From contig JACCUO010000065.1 of assembly GCA_013811765.1 (NCBI GenBank), positions 1 through 7,951 of the forward strand: 7,951 nucleotides of DNA. Reading direction: 5' to 3'. A program made the translations under genes and the position numbers. Source of the DNA: Thermoleophilaceae bacterium. Lineage in GTDB: Bacteria; Actinomycetota; Thermoleophilia; Solirubrobacterales; Thermoleophilaceae. Below are positions 1-6,368 of the stretch, piece by piece. Below the pieces are notes generated by a model. It was given only the letters and a program-made list of their open reading frames with translations, did not search any database and was not told the DNA's origin. The number at the start of each line of letters is the position of its first letter. Within the stretch, counting starts at the first letter, position 1.

Positions 1-542
1 ACCTCATGTACCCGGAGGTGTTCGTTGAGTTCGCCGGCTTTCAGCGCCGCTACGGCGACGTGAGCGTGCTGCCCACGCCCGTCTTCTTCTGGGGCGTCCA
101 CCAGGACGAGGAGCTCGCGCTCGAGATCGAGCACGGCGTGGTCCTGATCGTGCGCTTCCTCGCCGTGGGCGACCCCGACTCGGAGGGACTGTGCTCGATC
201 TTCTTCGAGCTGAACGGCCAGCCGCGCGAGGTGAAGGTGCGCGACCGCAGCCGGGCGCCCCCGCCGGCCCGGCGGGAGGCCGACCCGGGTGAGCCGGGAC
301 ATGTGGCCGCGCCGATGCGCGGCGTGGTGGTCTCGCTGGCGGTGGCTCAGGGTCAGCAGGTCGCCCAGGGCGACCGGCTGCTCTCCATCGAGGCGATGAA
401 GATGGAGACGGCGGTGTTCGCCGATATCGACGGCGTGGTCGAGGAGGTTGCGGCGGCGGTCGGAACGCACGTGCACGCCGGGGATCTCCTCCTGGTGCTG
501 GGGGCGGGCGACGGGGAAACCGCCGACGCCGACGGCAACTGA
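1..542 (+). CDS. pyc: Pyruvate carboxylase, C-terminal part (5' end outside window)
   Basis: This is the 3' end of a pyruvate carboxylase gene; the reading frame is open from base 3 and the gene begins before the window. Pyruvate carboxylase makes oxaloacetate from pyruvate, bicarbonate and ATP, replenishing the TCA cycle. Counting from the Met at base 6, residues 1-80 match the end of the carboxyltransferase/allosteric linker region (YGDVSVLPTPVFFWG and FFELNGQPREV are typical). Residues about 98-166 form the biotinyl carrier domain. The biotin-accepting Lys is in EAMKMET (Lys132, codon 399-401). The usual APMPG turn reads APMRG here. The fragment ends in a short Gly/Asp/Glu-rich tail and a TGA. 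The ATG at base 6 is an internal Met in the common (L)MYP context, not a start. The gene converges on the kinase gene, with only 37 bp between stop codons and no clear terminator hairpin. Family assignment is firm; fusion to the N-terminal domains is assumed. Confidence 0.93.
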   Translation, partial: LMYPEVFVEFAGFQRRYGDVSVLPTPVFFWGVHQDEELALEIEHGVVLIVRFLAVGDPDSEGLCSIFFELNGQPREVKVRDRSRAPPPARREADPGEPGHVAAPMRGVVVSLAVAQGQQVAQGDRLLSIEAMKMETAVFADIDGVVEEVAAAVGTHVHAGDLLLVLGAGDGETADADGN

Positions 543-552
543 TCCGGTTCTA

Positions 553-643
553 CTCCGACTCCTCCGAGTCCAACTCCTCCTACTCCTCCGAGTCCGACCC
601 CTCCGAGTCCGACCCGTCAGATTCAGACCCCTCCGAGTCCGAC
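553..643. repeat. Imperfect 15-bp-period tandem repeat encoding an acidic Ser/Asp/Glu tail
   Basis: The 14-mer CCTCCGAGTCCGAC occurs exactly at 585-598, 600-613 and 630-643, with a decayed unit between the last two and a one-mismatch copy at 561-574. The period is 15 bp (five codons). On the - strand it codes the end of the kinase as SDSEG/GSDSE units. The array continues past the kinase stop codon for nine more in-frame codons. Confidence 0.85.
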
Positions 644-1575
644 TGCGCCGCGGCCCTGTCCTCCGAGCGGGCGCCTTCGCCGCCTAGCGCAACCGCCGCC
701 TTGGCGGTGACCATGTGGTAGAGGACGAGGAGCTGCACGAGCGCGAGCGAGTCCGAGCGCTCGACCTTGTCCCCGATGGTGAACTCGCCGAGCCGGTCGG
801 AGCGTAGGTGGCTCGCGAAGTGAAGCTCGTCCCAGATCGCCTCCTGGATCTCCTCCGCATGCTCGTGCTTGACGTCACCCGGGATCCGGATGTAGGGGTC
901 CGGGCCCTCCTCGATCAGCGTGATCCCCCTGTCGCCCTTGTCGAGAAACGGCGAGAGGTCGGGGGGGGGCAGCGTCTCACGCAGGATGACCTGGGCATCG
1001 AGCTTGTTGGGGTCGCCGTCCTCGCTCTCCATGAACTTGATCACGAGGTCGCCGTAGCGCTCCTGGGGGCGGATGAACTGCGCGGAGTCAGGTTCGCGCT
1101 TCTCGAGGTCCTCCAGCACGCCTTCCTCGGTGTACCCGCGCTTGGAGGTGTCGCGCTTCACCTTCCACTTGCGGCGGAGGTCCTCGGGCGGCGCCAGGTA
1201 GACGCGCACGTCGTATGAGTCGCGCAGCCCCTCCGTGTGGTAGCCGAGCAGGCCCTCGACCACGGCGAACGCCTTAGGTGCGACGTACTCCGGTGGCCCG
1301 AAGGTGCCGTCTCCGTGGATGTACACGGGCTTCAAGACCGACTCGCCCTCGCGCAACAGCGACAGATGCTGCGCGATGATGTCCATGTAGTTGCAGTCGG
1401 GGTGCAGCGGCGTGATGTCGTGCTCTTTGCGCTGCTCGCGGTCGTACTTGTGGTAGTCGTCGGTCCCGATGTGCGTGACCTGATCCTCGCCGAGGATGTC
1501 CACGAGCGCGCCCGAGATCGTCGTCTTTCCCGCCGCCGAGTCGCCGACGATTCCAAGGATTACCGGTCGCGGCAC
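580..1575 (-). CDS. Phosphoribulokinase/uridine kinase family protein with acidic repeat tail
   Basis: This is a P-loop sugar/nucleoside kinase of the phosphoribulokinase family. Visible signatures are the P-loop GIVGDSAAGKTT (residues 8-19), a TDDYHKYDR segment (38-46) where PRK carries its catalytic Asp and substrate-binding residues, LHPDCNYMD (57-65), YIHGDGTFGPPE (85-96), the Walker B-like VVEGLLGYH (105-113), WKVKRDTSKRGYT (137-149) and FIRPQ (167-171). These resemble class I bacterial phosphoribulokinase, which makes ribulose-1,5-bisphosphate from ribulose-5-phosphate and ATP. No Rubisco or other Calvin-cycle gene is in the window, so the substrate is uncertain and a PRK-like kinase of other function is possible. 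The start is GTG at 1573-1575, supported by a good ribosome binding site. At 331 residues it is longer than typical bacterial PRK (about 290); the excess is a disordered-looking tail (about 300-331) of Ser, Asp, Glu and Gly. It lies 102 bp downstream of the VOC gene. Confidence 0.85.
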   Translation of the reverse strand: MPRPVILGIVGDSAAGKTTISGALVDILGEDQVTHIGTDDYHKYDREQRKEHDITPLHPDCNYMDIIAQHLSLLREGESVLKPVYIHGDGTFGPPEYVAPKAFAVVEGLLGYHTEGLRDSYDVRVYLAPPEDLRRKWKVKRDTSKRGYTEEGVLEDLEKREPDSAQFIRPQERYGDLVIKFMESEDGDPNKLDAQVILRETLPPPDLSPFLDKGDRGITLIEEGPDPYIRIPGDVKHEHAEEIQEAIWDELHFASHLRSDRLGEFTIGDKVERSDSLALVQLLVLYHMVTAKAAVALGGEGARSEDRAAAQSDSEGSESDGSDSEGSDSEE

Positions 1576-1582
1576 TGTCTCC

Positions 1583-1587
1583 CCTCC
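1583..1587 (-). promoter_or_regulatory. Ribosome binding site of the PRK-family gene
   Basis: On the - strand the purine run AAGGGAGGGG contains GGAGG, seven bases before the GTG at 1573-1575. It supports GTG as the true start; the P-loop begins seven residues later, as expected for the family. Confidence 0.7.
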
Positions 1588-1677
1588 CTTTGAACTTTTC
1601 GGAGCCCGCAGGATGCGGCCTGCACGGCGGAGCCTGCTTCAGCGCAACGTTATACCCGCTGGGCGCAGGCACATGCG

Positions 1678-2145
1678 TCAACCACCGCCCATGGCCTCCT
1701 TCATCCGCTTCTCCATCTCGTCGGGCGGCACGTCTTCGACGTGGCTGGCGACGTTCCAGCGGTGTCCGAACGGGTCCTCGAACTGACCGCTGCGGTCGCC
1801 ATAGAACTGGTTCTCCACAGCGTTCAGGGAAGTGGCCCCCGCGGAAACCGCCGCGTCGAAGACGGCGTCCACGTCCTCGACGTAGACGTGAATCGTCACC
1901 GGCGTGCCGCCGACTGTCTTCGGCCCTTGTGCGCCCATCTCCGGGAACTCGTCGGCGAGCATGATCACCGATCCCCCGAGTCCGAGCTCCGCATGCCCGA
2001 TCTTTCCGCCGGGGGCGGGCATGCGCATCCGCTCCTCGGCTCCGAGCACCTTCGTGTAGAACTCGATCGCGGCCGCGGCGTCGTGCGCGTGCAGGTACGG
2101 AATGACCTGTGGGTAACCATCGGGGATCGGCTTGGGGTCAGCCAT
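1678..2145 (-). CDS. VOC-superfamily (glyoxalase/PhnB-like) protein
   Basis: This is a 155-residue single-domain protein of the vicinal oxygen chelate superfamily, PhnB-like branch. It opens with the first beta strand and helix (PQVIPYLHAHDAAAAIEFYT, residues 12-31), followed by the FYTKVLGAEE stretch typical of the family. The second half carries VTIHVYVEDVDAVFDAAVSA (83-102) and the closing signature FYGDRSGQFEDPFGHRW (114-130). Possible metal ligands are His51, His86 and Glu123, by position in the fold. Members include glyoxalases, dioxygenases, resistance proteins and many uncharacterised proteins, so the substrate cannot be told. The acidic/basic amphipathic C-terminus ends in GGG. The gene is 51 bp downstream of the cyclase-ATPase gene on the same strand and has its own strong ribosome binding site, so it may be co-transcribed but is well translated independently. 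Confidence 0.88.
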   Translation of the reverse strand: MADPKPIPDGYPQVIPYLHAHDAAAAIEFYTKVLGAEERMRMPAPGGKIGHAELGLGGSVIMLADEFPEMGAQGPKTVGGTPVTIHVYVEDVDAVFDAAVSAGATSLNAVENQFYGDRSGQFEDPFGHRWNVASHVEDVPPDEMEKRMKEAMGGG

Positions 2146-2150
2146 GTGTT

Positions 2151-2156
2151 CCTCCT
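2151..2156 (-). promoter_or_regulatory. Ribosome binding site of the VOC gene
   Basis: A perfect AGGAGG on the - strand sits five bases before the ATG at 2143-2145. It is the strongest Shine-Dalgarno sequence in the window and fixes the start. Confidence 0.85.
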
Positions 2157-2167
2157 GTAGGTGCTTG

Positions 2168-2186
2168 CCTCGCCAAACGAGCGAGG
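2168..2186 (-). other. Short hairpin just after the cyclase-ATPase stop codon
   Basis: CCTCGC (2168-2173) and GCGAGG (2181-2186) form a 6-bp stem with a 7-base loop, in the 51-bp gap between the cyclase-ATPase stop and the VOC start. There is no following U-tract on the - strand, so an intrinsic terminator is unlikely. It could protect or separate the two messages. It may be chance in such GC-rich DNA. Confidence 0.25.
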
Positions 2187-2196
2187 AACTCGCAGC

Positions 2197-5100
2197 CTAC
2201 CGCCCGCTCGCGCCGATCTCCGCGTACAACCGCTCCGCCGCGCGCAGCTCGCGCTCGTGCGACTCGTCGTCTCCCCGCCGCCGCGCGAGCTCCGCCAGCT
2301 CTGTCCGGACCAGCGGCTCGAAGGCCATCGCCTCCGACTTCCGGATCAGCTCGAGCGCACGTTCGAGCTTGGCCGCCACCTCCTCGTGCGCGAGCTCGCC
2401 AGGTGAGGCGAACATGGCTCGCACGAGCGCGAGGATCGCAAATAGCTCGTTGGGGACCGCTCCCGCGGCGCGCGCCACGCCGATGCCCTCGCGCGCCAGC
2501 GTACGTCCTACGTCCAGCTCCCCGAGGCCCACGTAGGCCTCGGACAGTGCGGCCAGGCGCAGACCCTGCGACTCCATTCCCGTGCGGCGCTCGTTCGCCA
2601 GGGCGATCGAGCGCTCGATCGCGTCCCTCGCCCGTGCCCACTCTCCGCGCATCAGCTCCGCCAGGCCGAGCCAGTGCCACGAGAACGTGCGCGAGAACGC
2701 GTCGCCGATGCGCTCGGCGATCTCCAGCGATTCCCGGGCGTGGGTGTACGCCGCCTGGGAGTCGCCGGTGAAGTAGGCCAGCCAGGTGCTCCACATGTGG
2801 CCCCAGCCCACCTGCTCGAGATCTCCGTGCTCGCGGGCCATGTCCATCCCCCGTTCCAGCAACTCGCGCGCCAGTGTGATCTGCCCCATCGTGCAGACCA
2901 GGCCGCCCTTGAGCATCAGAAAGTAGGCCAGCGGGCAGCCCACGGCGATGCCGGCTCCGAGGGTTGCATCGCCGTCCGCCAGCTCGATCGCGCGGTCCAC
3001 GATCGCCACGGCCTCGCGCAGCTCCCCGGTCATGAAGAGCCCGTACACATCGAGCGCCGCGACCATGTAGAGCGCGGGGTCGCCCACCTCCTCGGCGAGT
3101 GCGATCGCCTCGCGGCCGACTCGGGCCTGCTCGGCGGGCTCGCCGTCGTTCACGCCGCGGATGGCGCCGTAGAGCGCAAGCAGGAGCACACGCGAGCGCT
3201 GGTCCCCGGCCTCCAGCGCCATCCGCTCTCCCTCCAGGTAGACCGCCTCGGCCTCCTCGCGCGAAAGCCCCAGGCGCCACGCGAACTGAAGCCAGAAGAT
3301 CCTCGCCGTGAGCCCGAGCATCGTGGCCTCCTCGGACTCCTCCAGCGAGTCGGCCAGCTCGCGCACCTTGCGCCAGTGGCGCAGCGACTGGTTCGGGTCA
3401 CTCGTGCCGGCCCAGGCTCCCGCCCGCGCGTGCCAGCGCGCCGCCTCGAGCGCCTCGCCCGCGGCCTCCCAGTGCTGGGCGAGCAGGGCCGAGCGCTCGT
3501 CCAGGCGGTCTGGATACTGCTCGGCCATCGCCCGCGCGGTCGCGGCGTGCAGCCGCCCGCGGCGCTCGCCGAGCTGGGAGTGGTAGGCCACCTCGTGGGT
3601 GAGCGGGTGCCTGAACGCGTACAGCGCCTCCGGGTAGAGCTCTTGCTCGAAGACGAACTCACCCGCCACGAGCTCGCACAACGCCTCCTCGAGCTCGGAC
3701 GCCGCGAGCTCGGCCACGCCTCCCAGCACCGGCTCGGGGAACTCCTTGCCGATCACCGCCGCGGCCTGCAGCACCTCCTTCTCGCGCTCGGGAAGGCGGT
3801 CGATGCGCGCCGCCAGCACGCTCTGCACGCTGGCGGGCACGGCCGTGTTCTCGATCGGCGCAGCCAGCCGGTAGGCACCGTGCTCACCGATGAGCGTGCC
3901 GGCCTCCTCGAGTGACTTCAGGAGCTCCTCGATGAAGAACGGGTTGCCGGCCGTGCGCTCGCGTACCAGCCGCGGCAACCCTTCGAGCGAGGGGTCGGTC
4001 CCCAGCAGGTGGGTTACCAACTCGTCGATCGCCCCGGGCTCGAGCGGTGTCAGTGCGATCTGGCGGTAATGGGGCTCGGCCATCCAGCCCGCGTGGTACT
4101 CCGGGCGGAAGTTCACGATCGTGAGGCTCCGCGTGCCCTGGATCGCCGTCACATGGTTGGCGAGGAAGATCTCGCTCGCGGGATCGAGCCAGTGAAGGTC
4201 CTCGAGCAGGTGGATTCCGGGCTCACGCTCGCTGCGGGCGTGGATCATCTGCTCCATGAAGCCCAGCAGCTGGCGCTGGCGGGCCTCGGGGTCCATCCGC
4301 GGCGACGGCCGCTCGGGATCGGACACGGCGAGGAAGTCGAAGACGAGCGGCAGCACGTCGACGAAGCTCTCCTCGAGCAGCAGCAGCTTGCCGGCGATCC
4401 GCTCGCGCGCCTTCTGGTCGGAGTCCCCCTCGGTGATCCCGAAGTAGTTGCGCATGACCTGCAGCACCGGCACGAGCGGCACCGACTTCGCATGCGCCTG
4501 TCCGGCAGCAGAAGACACGGGCAGCCCCTGCGCGCGTTTGCGCTCGGTGAACTCGTGACACAACCGGCTCTTGCCGACACCGGCCTCGCCGACTATCCCG
4601 ATCACCTGCGCCTCGCCCGCCAGCGACCGCTCGAGCGCCTCGTCGAGCACCTTCATCTCCTCGCTGCGCCCGACGAACCTGGAGAAACCGCGCGCCTGCG
4701 AGATGTCGAGCCGGCCGCGTGCCGAGCCCACTCCCTTCAGCTCATAGACCTGCAACGGCTCGCGCGCGCCCTTGACCTCGAACTCACCGAGGTCGTCGAG
4801 CAGCAGGTAGCCCTCCACCAGCGCGGCCGTGTAGCGCGTGAGATAGGCCTTGCCCGGCTCGGCCAGCTGCTCGATGCGCTGCGCGAGGCCGACGGTGTGC
4901 CCCACCGCCGTGTACTCCATCCCGAGGTCCTCCCCGATCGAGCCGACCACCACCTCGCCCGAGTGGATTCCGATTCTCACCGAGAAGTTCACGCCCTCGC
5001 TCCGCCGCAGCTCGGCCGTGTAGCCCGCCAGCTCCTGCTGGAGATGAAGCGCCGCGTAGCAGGCCCGCTGGGCGTGGTCCTCGTGGGCGATCGGCGCTCC

Positions 5101-5556
5101 GAAGATAGCCATGATCCCGTCGCCCGTGAACTTGTCCACGGTGCCCTCGAAGCGATGGATCCCCTCGCAGAGGATCGCGAAGAAGCGGTCCATCAGCCCC
5201 CGCCAGGACTCCGGGTCGGTGCGCTCGGCGAGCTCCATCGAGCCCATCACATCGGCAAAGAGCACGGTGACCTGCTTGCGCTCGCCCTCGAGCGCGCGGC
5301 GGGAGCTGCGGATCTTGGTGGCCAGGTGCGCGGGGGTGATCGAGCGGCGGTCGGGGGGCGGGACGGCCGGCTCTCCTTCGGGCCCGTGCTCTTGCCCAGA
5401 GCTCAGGGCCTCGCCGCAGGCGTCGCAGAACCTCGCGTCGCCGGGATTTTCCCTGCCGCACCGACGGCACGCGAGCGGCTCGCTCAGCGACGCGCCGCAT
5501 TCGGCGCAGAAACGTGCACCGTCACGGTTGGGATGGGCACAGGAAGGGCAGTTCAC
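2197..5556 (-). CDS. Double zinc ribbon / class III nucleotidyl cyclase / AAA-type ATPase / TPR regulator
   Basis: This is a 1119-residue cytoplasmic signalling protein with domains in this order. Two zinc ribbons lie at residues 3-20 (CPSC...CAEC) and 30-47 (CRRC...CDAC). A class III adenylate/guanylate cyclase domain spans about 92-275; metal-binding Asp are in LFADVMGS (Asp102) and KFTGDGIMAIFG (Lys142, Asp146), with EYTAVGHTVGLAQR at 214-227. An AAA/STAND-like ATPase starts near 293, with Walker A GIVGEAGVGKS (320-330), Walker B-type LLEDLHWLD (450-458) and TAGNPFFIEELL (535-546). A helical repeat (TPR-like) region runs from about 690 to the end. Such proteins are thought to couple ligand or partner sensing by the repeats and ATPase to another activity; the ligand is unknown. 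The usual catalytic Asn is replaced by Gly223 while Arg227 is kept, so cyclase activity is uncertain. The start is GTG at 5554-5556, directly before the first zinc ribbon. A promoter lies 31 bp upstream, and the gene leads a possible three-gene run. Confidence 0.93.
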   Translation of the reverse strand: MNCPSCAHPNRDGARFCAECGASLSEPLACRRCGRENPGDARFCDACGEALSSGQEHGPEGEPAVPPPDRRSITPAHLATKIRSSRRALEGERKQVTVLFADVMGSMELAERTDPESWRGLMDRFFAILCEGIHRFEGTVDKFTGDGIMAIFGAPIAHEDHAQRACYAALHLQQELAGYTAELRRSEGVNFSVRIGIHSGEVVVGSIGEDLGMEYTAVGHTVGLAQRIEQLAEPGKAYLTRYTAALVEGYLLLDDLGEFEVKGAREPLQVYELKGVGSARGRLDISQARGFSRFVGRSEEMKVLDEALERSLAGEAQVIGIVGEAGVGKSRLCHEFTERKRAQGLPVSSAAGQAHAKSVPLVPVLQVMRNYFGITEGDSDQKARERIAGKLLLLEESFVDVLPLVFDFLAVSDPERPSPRMDPEARQRQLLGFMEQMIHARSEREPGIHLLEDLHWLDPASEIFLANHVTAIQGTRSLTIVNFRPEYHAGWMAEPHYRQIALTPLEPGAIDELVTHLLGTDPSLEGLPRLVRERTAGNPFFIEELLKSLEEAGTLIGEHGAYRLAAPIENTAVPASVQSVLAARIDRLPEREKEVLQAAAVIGKEFPEPVLGGVAELAASELEEALCELVAGEFVFEQELYPEALYAFRHPLTHEVAYHSQLGERRGRLHAATARAMAEQYPDRLDERSALLAQHWEAAGEALEAARWHARAGAWAGTSDPNQSLRHWRKVRELADSLEESEEATMLGLTARIFWLQFAWRLGLSREEAEAVYLEGERMALEAGDQRSRVLLLALYGAIRGVNDGEPAEQARVGREAIALAEEVGDPALYMVAALDVYGLFMTGELREAVAIVDRAIELADGDATLGAGIAVGCPLAYFLMLKGGLVCTMGQITLARELLERGMDMAREHGDLEQVGWGHMWSTWLAYFTGDSQAAYTHARESLEIAERIGDAFSRTFSWHWLGLAELMRGEWARARDAIERSIALANERRTGMESQGLRLAALSEAYVGLGELDVGRTLAREGIGVARAAGAVPNELFAILALVRAMFASPGELAHEEVAAKLERALELIRKSEAMAFEPLVRTELAELARRRGDDESHERELRAAERLYAEIGASGR

Positions 5557-5586
5557 AGCGGGACCACTCGGCCGGGCGGGTCCCCC

Positions 5587-5615
5587 ATCATCGTCGGCAG
5601 CGGAGTGGATGTCAA
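5587..5615 (-). promoter_or_regulatory. Probable sigma-70-type promoter of the cyclase-ATPase gene
   Basis: Read on the - strand, a perfect -35 TTGACA (5615-5610) is followed after 17 bp by GATGAT (5592-5587), which matches four of six bases of the -10 consensus. Transcription would start near 5580, leaving a leader of about 24 bases before the GTG at 5556. The element sits in the 179-bp divergent region shared with the sigma-factor gene. I see no comparably good promoter on the + strand there. Confidence 0.55.
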
Positions 5616-5735
5616 AGCGCCGCGCCGCCGCATCACCAGATGTTCACGCTTCGGCTTCCGGCCGCATCCTGCCGCTCGGCGGGCCGTGGCCCGAAGCTGT
5701 CAGATTACCGCCGGCCGGGGCGACTGAAGGGAATC

Positions 5736-6365
5736 GTGGGAGGCGACGCTTTCAAGGAGAAGGGCGAGCACGAGCTGGCAGTCATGCCGGAGGGCGAACT
5801 GATCGCCTACCTGCTCGACGCCCGGGCTCACGGGGCGCCCACGGGCCTCGCGGTATCGATCCTCGTCTTCAAGCTGATGAGCGACGTGCGCCGCCGGGTG
5901 GCCATGAAGGTTCCGGCCGAGGCGATCGACGAGGTGGCGGAGGCCGTGCTGCTGAGCGCCCTGACCTCAAGCTTTGACGGCACCAGCGCCGGCGAGTTCC
6001 GCAACTGGCTCACCACGATCATCAAGCGCCGCATCGCCGACCACCACCGCAGCCCGAAGACCGACGTGCGCCTGGTCCCGCTGCCCGAGGAGCACGAGGG
6101 TGACGACGAGGTGTGGGGCCGTCGCGTTTCCGTGCCCTTCGAGGGGGAGGCGATCGACGTGGAGCGGGCACTCGACCAGGCCAAGCGCGAGCTGAATCCC
6201 GAGCACCTGGAGGTCGTCTCGCTCTACATCTTCGAGGACCTCCCGGCAGCCGAGGTGGCCGACCGCTTAGTGGGTATCACGGAGGCCAACGTGCACAAGA
6301 TCGCCCAGCGCTTCCGCGACCGGGTGACCGAGCTGCTCTCCGAGCGCGACGATACTTCGACCTAG
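5736..6365 (+). CDS. Sigma-70 family (ECF-like) RNA polymerase sigma factor
   Basis: This is a 209-residue sigma-factor-like protein with two helical domains. Residues about 38-108 resemble sigma region 2, ending in FRNWLTTIIKRRIADHHR (88-105), the form usually seen at regions 2.2-2.4 (WL..I..RRIADHHR). Residues about 148-202 resemble region 4: ELNPEHLEVVSLYIFEDL (152-169), then a helix-turn-helix with AAEVADRL and EANVHKIAQRFRDRV. An acidic linker (EEHEGDDEVWG, 118-128) joins them. I chose GTG at 5736, preceded by a partial AAGGGA ribosome site. An upstream ATG at 5514 would overlap the divergent gene and its promoter and adds non-helical, frame-shadow-like sequence; ATG at 5784 would trim the first 16 residues. 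The gene is followed after 3 bp by the helix-turn-helix gene, so the two are probably co-translated. No classical transmembrane or zinc-binding anti-sigma factor follows. Region 2 is divergent, so promoter recognition is inferred. Confidence 0.75.
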   Translation: MGGDAFKEKGEHELAVMPEGELIAYLLDARAHGAPTGLAVSILVFKLMSDVRRRVAMKVPAEAIDEVAEAVLLSALTSSFDGTSAGEFRNWLTTIIKRRIADHHRSPKTDVRLVPLPEEHEGDDEVWGRRVSVPFEGEAIDVERALDQAKRELNPEHLEVVSLYIFEDLPAAEVADRLVGITEANVHKIAQRFRDRVTELLSERDDTST

Positions 6366-6368
6366 GCC

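Noticed and set aside
543..579. Bidirectional terminator between the converging carboxylase and kinase genes
   Set aside because: The 37-bp gap is made of decayed copies of the kinase tail repeat; no stem-loop with a T-tract is present.
1649..1681. Possible - strand promoter for the PRK-like gene: TTGACG (1681-1676) and TATAAC (1654-1649)
   Set aside because: The spacer is 21 bp, longer than sigma-70 promoters tolerate well, and the -35 lies on the VOC stop codon. A -10-only promoter is possible but unsupported.
2138..3280. A 380-codon - strand frame overlapping the end of the cyclase-ATPase gene and the start of the VOC gene
   Set aside because: The translation is Gly/Arg/Ala-rich and low in complexity. 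It overlaps two well-supported genes and has no start signal.
2674..3915. A 413-codon open frame on the + strand opposite the TPR region
   Set aside because: Same reasons: a shadow of the strongly GC3-biased gene on the other strand, with no domain or ribosome site.
4009..5727. A 572-codon open frame on the + strand opposite the cyclase-ATPase gene
   Set aside because: It is antisense to a gene with clear zinc ribbon, cyclase and Walker motifs. The translation is Arg/Leu/His-rich with no recognisable domain. Long antisense frames are common in GC-rich DNA.
5514..5735. N-terminal extension of the sigma-like gene to an ATG at 5514
   Set aside because: The added residues are His/Arg/Ser-rich with no sigma-like character. 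They overlap the start of the divergent gene and its promoter. GTG at 5736 fits the domain start.
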